Shown in pieces: positions 7,736 to 16,850 of a DNA stretch of 34,072 nt. The position numbers and the translations under genes were made by a program. The first letter of the stretch is position 1. Each line of letters opens with the position of its first letter. The notes beneath the pieces were generated by a model, which was given only the letters and a program-made list of their open reading frames with translations, was not told the DNA's origin and made no database searches. This stretch comes from an uncultured Gemmiger sp. (GTDB lineage Bacteria; Bacillota; Clostridia; Oscillospirales; Ruminococcaceae), in NCBI GenBank assembly GCA_944388125.1, contig CALXHO010000021.1, positions 1 through 34,072 of the forward strand, read 5' to 3'.

Positions 7736-9718
7736 ATGGACAACAAGAAGTTTTACATCACTACCCCGATCTACTACCCCAGCGACAAGCTGCACATCGG
7801 CCACAGCTATACCACTGTCGCCTGTGATGCCCTCGCCCGCTACAAGCGCGCCCAGGGGTATGACGTGATGTTTTTGACCGGCACCGACGAGCACGGCCAG
7901 AAAATCCAGGACAAGGCCGCCGCCAAGGGCGTGACCCCCAAGCAGTATGTGGACGAGATCGTCGCCACCGTCAAGGATCTGTGGAAGACCATGGACGTCA
8001 GCTACGACCGTTTCATCCGCACCACCGACGACTACCACGTCAAGAGTGTGCAGAAGATCTTCACTGCCCTGCATGACAAGGGAGACATCTACAAGAGCAC
8101 CTACAAGGGCATGTACTGCAAGCCCTGCGAGAGCTTCTGGACCGAGGCCCAGCTGAAGGACGGCTGCTGCCCCGACTGCGGCGGCCCCGTCTACGAGGCC
8201 GAGGAAGAAGCCTACTTCTTCAAGACCAGCAAGTACGCCGACCGTCTGCTCCAGTGGTACGAGGATCACCCCGACTTCATCCAACCTGCCACCCGCAAGA
8301 ATGAGATGATCGCTTTCATCAAGCAGGGCTTGCAGGATACCTGCGTCTCCCGTACCAGCGTGTCCTGGGGCATTCAGGTGCCTTTCGATCCCAAGCACAC
8401 CATCTATGTCTGGATCGACGCCCTCTCCAACTATATCACCGCCCTGGGCTACGGCAACGACACCTACCACGACTACGACAAGTACTGGCCTGCCGACGTC
8501 CACATGGTGGGCAAGGAAATCCTGCGCTTCCACACCATCATCTGGCCCGCCATGCTGATGGCGCTGGATCTGCCCCTGCCCAAGAAGGTCTTCGGCCACG
8601 GCTGGCTGCTGCTGGGCGGCGGCAAGATGAGCAAGAGCAAGGGCAATGTCATCGACCCCGTCAAGCTCTGCGACCGCTACGGCGTGGATGCTGTGCGCTA
8701 CTTCCTGCTGCGTGAAGTTCCCTTCGGCAACGACGGCTCCTTCACCAACGAGGCCCTCATCAACCGCATCAACACAGACCTGGCCAACGATCTGGGCAAC
8801 CTGCTGTCCCGCACCGTTGCCATGTGTGAAAAGTACTTCGGCGGCACCGTGACCGCCGAGGGCCGCTCCGAGGAATTGGATTCCCAGCTCACCGACCTGG
8901 TGGCCGGTCTGCCCGCCAAGGTGGACGCTGCCATGGAGGCTCTGGACGTGCCCCAGGCGCTGGTTGCCATCTTCGAGGTGGTGCAGCGTGCCAACAAGTA
9001 TATCGACGAGACCGCTCCCTGGGTGCTGGCCAAGAATGAGGCCGACAAACCCCGCCTGAACACCGTCCTGTACAACCTGTGCCGCGCCCTGCACAGCGTG
9101 ACCATTCTGCTGGAGTGCTACCTGCCCAACACCGCCCCCAAGATGGCTGCTCAGCTGGGCCTGACCGACGACGAGGTCAAGTTTGACGCTCTCACCTCCC
9201 ACAAGGAGAGCTACACCGTCCACAAGGGAGAGGCTCTCTTCCCCCGCATCGATGTCAAGGCGGAGATTGCCTACCTGGAGGCCGAGGATGCCAAGCGCAA
9301 GGCGGAGGCCGAAGCCAAAGCCGCCGCTGCCGCCAAGGCCGAGGCTGCCCAGTCCGAGCCTGCTGCCGAGATCACCGACCACGAGGCGGAGATCGACTTC
9401 GATACCTTCTGCAAGGTAGAGATGCGCGTGGGTGAGGTCCGCGCCTGCGAGGCCATGAAGGAGAGCAAGAAGCTGCTGCACCTCACCGTTTTTGACGGCG
9501 AGCGGGAGCGCTGCATTCTGTCCGGCATCGCCAAGTGGTACAAGCCCGAGGACCTGATTGGCAAGAAGGTGGGCATCGTCGCCAACCTGGCTCCCCGTCC
9601 CATGATGAAGGGCAAGTACGTCAGTGAGGGCATGATCGTGGCCGCGGACACCGCTGACGGCGGCTGTGCCATCGCCTTCTATCCCGACGAGGCCAAGGCC
9701 GGCAGCCGCATCCATTGA
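7736..9718 (+). CDS. metG: methionyl-tRNA synthetase with C-terminal tRNA-binding domain
   Basis: MetG charges both initiator and elongator tRNA-Met. The 660-aa class I enzyme carries HIGH at residues 20-23, a zinc-knuckle region with CKPCESF and CCPDCG (about residues 127-150), the KMSKS motif at 297-301 and an anticodon-binding alpha-helical domain. After a linker rich in Ala, Lys and Glu (about 525-550) comes an EMAP-II/Trbp111-type tRNA-binding domain from about 553, beginning DFDTFCKVEMRVGEVR. The ATG at 7736 has AGGAAGGA 8 nt upstream. The 87-nt gap before it is too short for a T-box and shows only two small hairpins. Confidence 0.97.
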   Translation: MDNKKFYITTPIYYPSDKLHIGHSYTTVACDALARYKRAQGYDVMFLTGTDEHGQKIQDKAAAKGVTPKQYVDEIVATVKDLWKTMDVSYDRFIRTTDDYHVKSVQKIFTALHDKGDIYKSTYKGMYCKPCESFWTEAQLKDGCCPDCGGPVYEAEEEAYFFKTSKYADRLLQWYEDHPDFIQPATRKNEMIAFIKQGLQDTCVSRTSVSWGIQVPFDPKHTIYVWIDALSNYITALGYGNDTYHDYDKYWPADVHMVGKEILRFHTIIWPAMLMALDLPLPKKVFGHGWLLLGGGKMSKSKGNVIDPVKLCDRYGVDAVRYFLLREVPFGNDGSFTNEALINRINTDLANDLGNLLSRTVAMCEKYFGGTVTAEGRSEELDSQLTDLVAGLPAKVDAAMEALDVPQALVAIFEVVQRANKYIDETAPWVLAKNEADKPRLNTVLYNLCRALHSVTILLECYLPNTAPKMAAQLGLTDDEVKFDALTSHKESYTVHKGEALFPRIDVKAEIAYLEAEDAKRKAEAEAKAAAAAKAEAAQSEPAAEITDHEAEIDFDTFCKVEMRVGEVRACEAMKESKKLLHLTVFDGERERCILSGIAKWYKPEDLIGKKVGIVANLAPRPMMKGKYVSEGMIVAADTADGGCAIAFYPDEAKAGSRIH

Positions 9719-9744
9719 TGTGACTGCTGCCGGGAGTATTTGCT

Positions 9745-10707
9745 TTGACTGAATCAACAACCAATCGCGGGGCAGCCCGTCTGGACGCCCTGTTTGCCGC
9801 ACCCGCCGCGGCTGTGGCCCTGGCCATCCTCTGCAACTGTCTGTGGGGGTCGGCGTTCCCGTTTATTAAGATGGGATACCGGCTGTTCGCCATCGACAGC
9901 GCCGACACGGCGTCCATCCTCTGCTTTGCGGGGGTGCGCTTCATGCTGGCGGCGGTACTGGTCTGGCTGTGCGGGCTGGCGCTCAACCGCCGCCCCCTGC
10001 CCATGCCCAAAGGCCGGGTGCTGGCCGAGTGCTGCGGCCTGGGTCTGTGGCAGACTGCCCTGCAATATTTCTTCTACTATTCTGCCGTCGCGGCGCTGAC
10101 CGGCGCCATGGGCGGCATTCTCAACAGCACCCAGAGTTTTCTGGGCGTTATTCTGGCCCACTTCGTCTACGGCAAAGCCGACCGCATGACCCCCGGCAAG
10201 GCCCTGGGTTGCGTGCTGGGATTCGGCGGTGTGCTGGTGGTCACTCTGGGCGACCACGGCGGCGGCAGTGCCTGGGGCGTTGCCGCCATGCTGACCGCCT
10301 CGGTGATCTTTGCCTTTGCCGGGCCGTGGAACAAATCCGTGACCCAAAAGGCCGACAGCTTTTCGGTCTGCTGCATCAATCTGGGTGTGGGCGGACTGGC
10401 CCTGGCCGTGATTGGCTTTGCCATGGGCGGGCGTCTCGCCCCTCAAAGTGCCGCCGGGCTGCCGGTACTGCTCTTCCTTGCCTTTATCTCGGGGGCCGGC
10501 TATGTGCTGTGGGCGCTGCTCATGAAAAACAACCCCGTCTCCCGCATTGCGGTGTTCGGGCTGCTGATCCCCGTCATCACGGTGCTGCTGTCCGCCCTGC
10601 TCAACGGAGAAACGCTGCTGGACTGGCGGTACCTGGCTGCCCTGGTACTGGTCTGCGCGGGCATCTGCCTGGTCAACCGCCGCTCTGCCCCCGCTGAAGC
10701 CCAATGA
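9745..10707 (+). CDS. EamA/DMT-family transporter
   Basis: This 320-aa protein is strongly hydrophobic with about ten predicted membrane segments in two similar halves, the EamA (drug/metabolite transporter) layout. The first half contains LCNCLWGSAFPFIKMGY and later GGILNSTQSFLGVILAHF; the second half repeats the pattern (SGAGYVLWALLMKNNPVSR, then VITVLLSALLNGE). Such proteins usually export amino acids or other metabolites. The start is a TTG at 9745, 8 nt after GGGAG; no ATG is nearer. It begins 26 nt after metG and ends 9 nt before tatD, so it is probably co-transcribed. The substrate cannot be read from the sequence. Confidence 0.88.
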   Translation: MTESTTNRGAARLDALFAAPAAAVALAILCNCLWGSAFPFIKMGYRLFAIDSADTASILCFAGVRFMLAAVLVWLCGLALNRRPLPMPKGRVLAECCGLGLWQTALQYFFYYSAVAALTGAMGGILNSTQSFLGVILAHFVYGKADRMTPGKALGCVLGFGGVLVVTLGDHGGGSAWGVAAMLTASVIFAFAGPWNKSVTQKADSFSVCCINLGVGGLALAVIGFAMGGRLAPQSAAGLPVLLFLAFISGAGYVLWALLMKNNPVSRIAVFGLLIPVITVLLSALLNGETLLDWRYLAALVLVCAGICLVNRRSAPAEAQ

Positions 10708-10716
10708 GGAGTCTCT

Positions 10717-11508
10717 ATGCCTGAAATTTACGATACCCACGCCCATTACAGCTCCCGGCAGTTTGACGCTGACCGTGACGAAGTGATGCGTGCGCTGCCG
10801 GAAGCCGGTGTGGCGGGCGTGCTGGAGTGCGCCACCCATTCGGGGGATGCCCCATCGGTGCTGGCACTGGCCCGGAAGTATCCTTTTGTCCATGCTGCCC
10901 TGGGCATTCACCCCGAAAGCCTGGGGGAGGATGACGCCCCCACGGTGGCCCGTTACGGCGGCGACTGGCGCGCCGAGCTGGCAGCCATGCGGGAGCTGTA
11001 CGACGACCCGCAGGTGGTGGCGGTGGGCGAGATCGGCCTGGATCATCACTGGCCGCTGCCCGCACAGGAGCAGTACGACCTGTTTGAGGCCCAGCTGAAG
11101 CTGGCGGCCGAATTGAATCTGCCCGTCTCCGTCCATGACCGGGAGGCCCACGCCGAGACCTATGAACTGCTGAAAAAATACCGTCCCCGGGGGGTGCTGC
11201 ACTGTTACAGCGGCAGTCCCGAGGATGCCGCCTGGCTGACGGCCCAGGGCATGCACCTGGGCTTTGGCGGCGCGGTGACCTACAAGGGTGCCAAACGGGC
11301 AGCCCGGGTGCTGGCGGCCATTGACCGCAGTGCCGTGGTACTGGAGACCGACTGTCCCTACATGGCGCCGGAACCGGTGCGCGGCCGCCGCAACGACAGC
11401 CGCAACATTGCCCATGTGGCGGCTTTCATCGGAACGCTTTGGGAGATGGATGCCCTTGAGGTCCTGCGCCTGACCGCAGCCAACGCCCGGGCCGTGTTCG
11501 GGAATTGA
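10717..11508 (+). CDS. tatD: TatD-family metal-dependent deoxyribonuclease
   Basis: TatD proteins are TIM-barrel metal-dependent hydrolases with 3'-5' exonuclease activity on DNA. The 263-aa protein has all expected metal-binding blocks in order: YDTHAHY at the N terminus, GIHPES, VGEIGLDHHW, PVSVHDREAH, LHCYSGS and ETDCPYMAPEPVRGRRN. GAGG precedes the ATG at 10717. In many Firmicutes a TatD gene follows metG; here the EamA gene sits between them. Confidence 0.93.
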   Translation: MPEIYDTHAHYSSRQFDADRDEVMRALPEAGVAGVLECATHSGDAPSVLALARKYPFVHAALGIHPESLGEDDAPTVARYGGDWRAELAAMRELYDDPQVVAVGEIGLDHHWPLPAQEQYDLFEAQLKLAAELNLPVSVHDREAHAETYELLKKYRPRGVLHCYSGSPEDAAWLTAQGMHLGFGGAVTYKGAKRAARVLAAIDRSAVVLETDCPYMAPEPVRGRRNDSRNIAHVAAFIGTLWEMDALEVLRLTAANARAVFGN

Positions 11509-11558
11509 GTTTTCTCCGGATTTTTTCTTTTGCACTACTGTGAGAGGATGTGTCTGAC

Positions 11559-13298
11559 ATGCGAAAAGATTTCGCGCCTCACAAGCCGAATCCCCGCGCG
11601 TGGTTTGCCTCGGAACGTGCCGAGCTTTCCGCCATGAAACGGCCCGCTGCAGCGGCCACCCTTTTTCTGGGAGTGCTGCTGATCGTGCAGTTCGGCTTTT
11701 TATGCTGGTGCAACCTGACCCAGTGGCAGAATCATCTGGATGGGGATTCCTCCACCCAGATCCTGAAGGTACTGGAAATCTGGAAATCCGGTTCTCTCTC
11801 GCTGCCCAACTGGAACGACACCACCACCCTGCTGCTGGACATGCCCCTGACGCTGGCGGCCCTCCTCATGCCGCTGCTGCGTGACCCGTTTACCGCATAC
11901 GGCGTCAGCAACATCGTCTGGCTGGCGTTTCTGGTATACGGAATCTGGCAGCTGCTGCGCCGGGTATCCTGTGCCATACCGCTGCGGATGCTGGCTCTCT
12001 TTCTGATTCTGACCCCATACAGCTACACTGAGGTTCTCGGTTACGCCAACTGCCTGCTGGTGCAGAGCGCCTACTACCTGGTGCGTGCCGTCTATATGGT
12101 GTATCTGATGTACTGTCTGGTTCAGCTGCACCGGGGCGAGCGGGGTTTGGGCCATCTGATCACCTGGCTGTTCACCCTGGGGCTGGGTGCCTGGATCGGC
12201 ATGTCCAGCGGAACCTTTATGCTGTTGCTGGCGCTGCTGCCTGTCATTGCGGGCTTCCTGATCCGTGCCTTTGCGGCAGGTCGTCCCCGTCTGCTGCTGT
12301 CCGCCGGGTCGGCATTTCTGGTGCTCAGCCTGCTGGGCTTCGGCGCCGGATACTATGTCCAGCGCAACATCATCCACTTTTCTTCCCGGGACTCGGTCAT
12401 TGCCTGGAACAGCTATACCGAGTTTTTGCCCAACCTGTCCAAGGTCATTCAGGGGTATCTCAAGCTCACCAACGCCCTGCCCGCTGAGGACGGCGTCATG
12501 ATCCTGAGCGGCGAGGGGATTCTGTTCGGCCTGTCCTTTGTGGTTGCCATGGTCATTCTGGGCGGGGCTCTCCTCTGTGTGTGGCGGATCGGCCATGCCC
12601 CTGCCGCTGCCTGCCGGGCTGCCGGAAACGAGCGCGGCCTGCTGTTTGCCGTACTGCTGAGCATTGTGGGGGTGGATACCCTCATTCTGATCGGCGCGTC
12701 CCTGGCCTATGGGGAGCAGGTCTACGAAAGCCGGTACCTGATTTTCATCCTCATTGCCGCGGTCCTGCTGCTGGCCCTTTGCCTGCCCTGGTTCCGGCGG
12801 ACTGGTGGTTTGTACGCTCCGGCAATGGTTGTGCTGGCGGCATGTGCCGTGTGCAACTCCTTTGCCTGCGACGCCCAATATATTTTCCACCCAAGCTATG
12901 ATTTTTCTACTGCCCTCGCCGTGACCCGGACACTTGATGAGGATTTCCCCGAGGTAAAGGTCGTCTATATGATTTCGGATGACCACGACCGTAAGGTTCT
13001 GCGAGTGGCCGACAGCACCAAGGTCTACCGCATGATCACCGGCAACTATAACCCCGGCGACTACACCTATTACAATGACGGCTCCGGTCTGGAGGACGGC
13101 AGTCTGCTGCTGGCCACTGACGCCCAGTATGCAGCCATGGACCCCGCTCTTTCCTCCCGCTTTGTCAAGACCGACCTGCCCCAGTTCTGGCTGTATCTCG
13201 ACATGACCGGATACAGCACCAACGCTCCCCAGCCCTACTCGGTGTACTACTGTGCCGACGGCGGTATCGACCTGACCAGCCTGCCCGTTACCAACTGA
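11559..13298 (+). CDS. polytopic membrane protein, GT-C-glycosyltransferase-like
   Basis: This 579-aa protein has roughly eleven or twelve hydrophobic segments between residues 30 and 430 and an outer C-terminal part of about 150 residues rich in Tyr, Asp and Ser. After the first membrane segment comes an acidic loop (HLDGDSST) and then SLPNWNDTTTLL, a layout reminiscent of lipid-linked sugar-dependent GT-C transferases. I see no diagnostic family motif, so the function is unassigned. A GTG at 11550 is in frame but only 2 nt after GAGAGG; the ATG at 11559 has better spacing. It follows tatD by 50 nt. Confidence 0.7.
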   Translation: MRKDFAPHKPNPRAWFASERAELSAMKRPAAAATLFLGVLLIVQFGFLCWCNLTQWQNHLDGDSSTQILKVLEIWKSGSLSLPNWNDTTTLLLDMPLTLAALLMPLLRDPFTAYGVSNIVWLAFLVYGIWQLLRRVSCAIPLRMLALFLILTPYSYTEVLGYANCLLVQSAYYLVRAVYMVYLMYCLVQLHRGERGLGHLITWLFTLGLGAWIGMSSGTFMLLLALLPVIAGFLIRAFAAGRPRLLLSAGSAFLVLSLLGFGAGYYVQRNIIHFSSRDSVIAWNSYTEFLPNLSKVIQGYLKLTNALPAEDGVMILSGEGILFGLSFVVAMVILGGALLCVWRIGHAPAAACRAAGNERGLLFAVLLSIVGVDTLILIGASLAYGEQVYESRYLIFILIAAVLLLALCLPWFRRTGGLYAPAMVVLAACAVCNSFACDAQYIFHPSYDFSTALAVTRTLDEDFPEVKVVYMISDDHDRKVLRVADSTKVYRMITGNYNPGDYTYYNDGSGLEDGSLLLATDAQYAAMDPALSSRFVKTDLPQFWLYLDMTGYSTNAPQPYSVYYCADGGIDLTSLPVTN

Positions 13299-13325
13299 TT
13301 TGTGGAAAGATCTGTGGCCGGGCAT

Positions 13326-13354
13326 TTGACACCGGCTGCGATCCCATATATCAT
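13326..13354 (+). promoter_or_regulatory. strong promoter of the 77-aa orphan gene
   Basis: A perfect TTGACA (13326-13331), a 17-nt spacer and TATCAT (13349-13354), about 30 nt upstream of the start codon. Confidence 0.8.
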
Positions 13355-13385
13355 AGAGAAAAACAAAAATCAGGAGTGTCGTTTT

Positions 13386-13619
13386 ATGAAAGCACGCATC
13401 CCCAAGCATCGCGAATTCATCATTGATTTCCCCAAGGAAGTCCCCGAAGCCAAGGCCAACGAGGGCTGGGACAAGCTGATGGCCATTGTGGAGGACTACA
13501 AAAAGTCTCACAACGGCCAGTCGGTCTACTCCCCTACCTTCATTGAGGACTGCGAGCCTGCGGTCAAGAAACTGCAGGAAGAGTACGGCTTCAATTACAA
13601 GGTTGAGGAAAGCAAGTAA
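13386..13619 (+). CDS. small conserved-looking protein of unknown function (77 aa)
   Basis: I do not recognise this family. The protein begins MKARIPKHREFIIDFPKEV and is charged, soluble and probably mostly helical, with one cysteine and several Tyr (VEDYKKS, EEYGFNYKVEES). The ATG at 13386 has AGGAG 9 nt upstream. It is framed by its own near-consensus promoter and a strong UUCG-capped terminator, so it is a stand-alone and probably well expressed gene. A longer frame from 13302 would run through the promoter and is rejected. Confidence 0.8.
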   Translation: MKARIPKHREFIIDFPKEVPEAKANEGWDKLMAIVEDYKKSHNGQSVYSPTFIEDCEPAVKKLQEEYGFNYKVEESK

Positions 13620-13627
13620 GTGCAAAC

Positions 13628-13659
13628 CGGGCGGATCTTCGGGTCTGCCCGATTTTTTT
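13628..13659 (+). terminator. UUCG-capped terminator of the 77-aa gene
   Basis: CGGGCGGATC (13628-13637), a TTCG tetraloop and GGTCTGCCCG (13642-13651) pair over 10 bp with two G-T wobbles, followed by seven T (13653-13659). Confidence 0.93.
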
Positions 13660-13829
13660 GCCATGCCGCATGGCCTGCCTTATCCTTTCCTTAGAAACTC
13701 CTGTTATCCTTGTGGACAGCGGCGGAAGGTTTCGGCTCCGCTACCAGACACAAACGGACAGTTCGTGGCCAAACCGCAGGGACCGGCTGAATTTCCGGCC
13801 CGGGCTGTCCCCGTACAGGAGGTTTTTTC

Positions 13830-14711
13830 ATGTCATCGCTCCATCCCCATGCTCTTGCCGCCCCGCGCGGCCTGTCCGATACCCAGCTCAAGCTCATCGC
13901 CCTGTTTTTGATGGTGCTGGATCACATCCACTACTTTTTCGGCTTTACCGGTCTTGTGCCGGATGCCTTTTCCATGCTGGGACGGCTGTCTGCCCCGCTG
14001 TTCCTCTTTTGCACAGTGGAAGGCTTTGCCCACACCCATGACCGGCGGCGCTACTTTAAACGGATCTGGGTGATCTCTGCCGGAATGGGCCTGATCCTGT
14101 TCCTCATGATGTATGCCCGCATCGGTGTCCGTCCCGACGGGTTCTACCCCATGAACGCCATCTTCATGAACTTTGTCATCCTCATCCCCGTCTGGCAGGG
14201 CATCGACTGGCTGCGTCAGCGACGCATCGGCCGCGGCCTTGCGGCAGTGCTGCTGCCCCTCGCCTGGCCGCTGCTCTTTGTGGTGCTGTATCAGCTTTCC
14301 CAGGCCGGTCCCGCCGCCTGGGCCACCGACTCCCTGCTGGCCCTCCTTGTCTACACGGTGCTGCCTGCCTGGTCCTTTATTTCCGACGGCGGCATCTTCT
14401 TTATCCTGACGGGGATCGGGATGTATCTCACACGGGAACACCGGGCACTGCAGGCCGCCGTCTTTGCCGGCATGACCCTGCTGTTTGATTTTGTCCTCGT
14501 CGCCGCCATGCTGTACAAAGGCGAAGGCTTTTCCCTCTCCCTTATGTTCACCGACTATTATGAATGGTTCGGTGTGTTTGCCGTGTTGCCCATGCTGATG
14601 TACAACGGCAGCCGCGGCCGCGGCTTCAAGCGGTTGTTTTACTGTTTTTATCCCGCCCATATCTACATTCTGTATGCCCTGTCCTGGGCGGCCTGTCTGG
14701 CTCTGACCTGA
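13830..14711 (+). CDS. TraX-family membrane protein
   Basis: TraX proteins are polytopic membrane acyltransferase-like proteins, named after the F-plasmid pilin acetylase but widespread in Firmicutes chromosomes. The 293-aa protein has the family signature near the N terminus: LKLIALFLMVLDHIHYFFGF, then GRLSAPLFLFCTVEGFAHT followed by a basic RRRYFKR. About eight membrane segments follow. The ATG at 13830 has AGGAGG 7 nt upstream. A two-component system begins 17 nt after its stop, so the three genes are probably one operon. Nothing here suggests conjugation; a role in modifying a surface polymer is my inference. Confidence 0.85.
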   Translation: MSSLHPHALAAPRGLSDTQLKLIALFLMVLDHIHYFFGFTGLVPDAFSMLGRLSAPLFLFCTVEGFAHTHDRRRYFKRIWVISAGMGLILFLMMYARIGVRPDGFYPMNAIFMNFVILIPVWQGIDWLRQRRIGRGLAAVLLPLAWPLLFVVLYQLSQAGPAAWATDSLLALLVYTVLPAWSFISDGGIFFILTGIGMYLTREHRALQAAVFAGMTLLFDFVLVAAMLYKGEGFSLSLMFTDYYEWFGVFAVLPMLMYNGSRGRGFKRLFYCFYPAHIYILYALSWAACLALT

Positions 14712-14728
14712 CCGAAGGAGGAATCGTT

Positions 14729-15394
14729 TTGGCAAATATTCTTGCGGTGGATGACGACCGGGACCTGTGTGCCCTGCTGCGCACGGCTCTGGAACGGGAC
14801 GGACATCGGGTAGAGGTGCTGCACAGCGGTGCGGAAGTCACCGACCGCCACTGCCGGTGGGCGGACTGCATCCTGCTGGATGTGATGATGCCCGGGGAGG
14901 ACGGTTTTGCCGCCTGCCGCCGGATCCGGGCTCTGACCGACTGCCCCATCCTGTTTCTCACCGCCCGCACAGAGGAAGCCGATGTGCTGCGCGGCCTGGG
15001 TCTGGGCGGCGACGATTATCTGTCCAAGCCGTTCCGTGTGACGGAATTGCGTGCCCGGATCAACGCCCATCTGCGCCGCCAGAACCGCCCGGCATCCCAC
15101 AGGATCCGCCGGGGCGGGCTGCTGTTTGATCTTTCGGCCGGCGAGGCCTCCACCGATGCCGGGCCGCTGCACCTGACCCGGGCAGAGTACGGCATCTGTG
15201 AGTATCTGGCCCTGCACCCGGGGCAGACCTTCTCCAAGGAGCAGATCTACGAGGCGGTGTTCGGCTGTGACGGTACCGCCGATGATTCGGCAGTGACGGA
15301 ACATGTGAAAAACATTCGTGCCAAGCTGCGTGCCCATGGCCTGCAGCCCATTGAGACGGTATGGGGGATCGGATACCGATGGAAAAGCGAATAA
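14729..15394 (+). CDS. OmpR/PhoB-family response regulator
   Basis: DNA-binding partner of the kinase encoded next. The 221-aa protein has a receiver domain (1-115) with the acidic pair Asp8-Asp9, phospho-acceptor Asp51 in LLDVMMPGEDG, Thr78 and Lys100 in LSKPF, then a winged-helix DNA-binding domain with LTRAEYGICEYL and the terminal IETVWGIGYRW. The start is a TTG at 14729, exactly 7 nt after AAGGAGG; no ATG fits the conserved beginning. It overlaps the kinase gene by 16 nt. Confidence 0.94.
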   Translation: MANILAVDDDRDLCALLRTALERDGHRVEVLHSGAEVTDRHCRWADCILLDVMMPGEDGFAACRRIRALTDCPILFLTARTEEADVLRGLGLGGDDYLSKPFRVTELRARINAHLRRQNRPASHRIRRGGLLFDLSAGEASTDAGPLHLTRAEYGICEYLALHPGQTFSKEQIYEAVFGCDGTADDSAVTEHVKNIRAKLRAHGLQPIETVWGIGYRWKSE

Positions 15395-16776
15395 ACTCTA
15401 GGAAAACCCTGTCCGGCCTGCTGATCGGTTATCTGGTGCGCACCGGTCTGGGGTGTCTGGCTGTCTGCGCTCTCTGGTTCGGGCTGATTCTTATTCTGAT
15501 CACAGCGGGCGTGCTGCTGCCCGCCAACAGCGCGGCAACCGCAGCGCTGGAAGCCGAGGACGTTCTGTCCACCATGTCCGCCGACCACTTTGATGCCGAC
15601 GCCCTGTCCCCCCTCTGCCGCTGGGTCCTGCTGGATACCACGGTCAGCCCGGGGCGTATTGCATCCCACGATCAGGTACTTGGCAGCAACATCGGCGGCC
15701 GGGATCTGGACCGGGCGCTGCAGCTGGACAGTCCGGTGATACGCCCTTTTTATTACCGGGATGTACGGCTGATCGACGGCACTCTCTGCCGCCTGCAATA
15801 CAGTTTCGGGGCAACCTATGCCGACCCGGAATTGCGCCGGGTCCTGCCGGATTTTGAACTCTGCTGGCTGGGCATTCTCCTGGTTCTGCTGGCCGTCACG
15901 GTATTGCTGTCCACGCGGTATACTGTGGCCTTGCTCCGGCAGGAGACCGACCTGCTGACCAATGCCTGCCGTACCCTGGCAGGCGGAGATCTCTCGGGGG
16001 ATTCCCTGGGGCACGCCCGGCTCCGGGAATTCGACCAGGCGCTGCGTACCATGGAGGGACTGCGGCAAGAGCTGGCCGGCTCCCTCAAATGCCAATGGGT
16101 CATGGAACAGCAGCGCAGCGAGCGTCTTGCCGCGCTGGCCCATGATCTGAAAACCCCCCTGGCCATCGTCCGCGGCAATGCGGAATTGCTGGCGGAGGAT
16201 TTCCTTCCCGATGCCCAGCGCAGTTTTGTGGACGCCATCCTGCGGGGGGCCGACCGGGCCGGGCAGTATCTGGCCGCCCTGCGCAGCGCCATCCAGGCAG
16301 AGCATTCCACCTCTGCGCCCGAGCCGATCGACGCTGCCGCCTTCGCCGCCTCCCTGGCAGATACCGGTACTGCACTGTGCGCCCCGCGGGGCATTTCTTT
16401 CCGGATGCAGACGGATTTTCCCGAGGGCTTCCGGCTGCGCGCCCAGCGGCAGAATCTGGGCCGGGCGGTGGAAAACCTGCTGGCAAACGCGGCACGGTTT
16501 GCCCCGGAGGACGGCCACGTCACCCTCACCTGCCGCGTGGAAGATGGATTTGTTCTCTTTGCGGTGCAGGATGACGGTCCCGGATTTCCGCCTGAGGTCC
16601 TGAGCCGGGGCGGTCAGTTGCTGCAGACCGGCGACGCCTCCCGGTCAGACGGGCACCAGGGTCTGGGCCTTTTCTTAGCCCGCACGGTGGTGGAGGCACA
16701 CGGCGGCAGTCTACACCTTGAAAACGCGGGCGGGGCGCTGGCCGTGCTGCGCATCCGTCAGAACGCATTTCCCTGA
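15379..16776 (+). CDS. sensor histidine kinase
   Basis: Membrane sensor kinase paired with the regulator upstream. The 465-aa protein has one membrane segment near residues 12-48, an extracytoplasmic sensor region of about 110 residues, a second segment around 158-180 and a cytoplasmic kinase. The dimerisation/phospho-acceptor block is LAALAHDLKTPLAIV with His255; the ATPase has the N box NLLANAARFAP, DDGPGFPPE and QGLGLFLA. The sensor region shows no domain I can name. The ATG at 15379 overlaps the regulator gene; an in-frame ATG at 15361 is a possible alternative start. Confidence 0.92.
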   Translation: MEKRINSRKTLSGLLIGYLVRTGLGCLAVCALWFGLILILITAGVLLPANSAATAALEAEDVLSTMSADHFDADALSPLCRWVLLDTTVSPGRIASHDQVLGSNIGGRDLDRALQLDSPVIRPFYYRDVRLIDGTLCRLQYSFGATYADPELRRVLPDFELCWLGILLVLLAVTVLLSTRYTVALLRQETDLLTNACRTLAGGDLSGDSLGHARLREFDQALRTMEGLRQELAGSLKCQWVMEQQRSERLAALAHDLKTPLAIVRGNAELLAEDFLPDAQRSFVDAILRGADRAGQYLAALRSAIQAEHSTSAPEPIDAAAFAASLADTGTALCAPRGISFRMQTDFPEGFRLRAQRQNLGRAVENLLANAARFAPEDGHVTLTCRVEDGFVLFAVQDDGPGFPPEVLSRGGQLLQTGDASRSDGHQGLGLFLARTVVEAHGGSLHLENAGGALAVLRIRQNAFP

Positions 16777-16797
16777 GCTTTTCTCTCCTTCTCATAC

Positions 16798-16838
16798 AAA
16801 AACCGCCCTGCCAGGAATGCTCCGACAGGGCGGTTTTC
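16798..16838. terminator. bidirectional terminator between the kinase and lipoprotein genes
   Basis: AAAACCGCCCTG (16799-16810) pairs perfectly with CAGGGCGGTTTT (16826-16837) around a 15-nt loop. A on one side and T on the other let it serve the kinase operon and the convergent lipoprotein gene. Confidence 0.88.
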
Positions 16839-16850
16839 TGTTTTGGTTTG

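Noticed and set aside
6641-9802. A 1053-codon open frame antisense to metG and the racemase gene, and similar long antisense frames over ddl, argS, the GS genes and pyrG
   Set aside because: They mirror GC-rich codon usage of the real genes, show low-complexity Gly/Ala/Val/His-rich translations without domains, and the opposite strands encode clear families.
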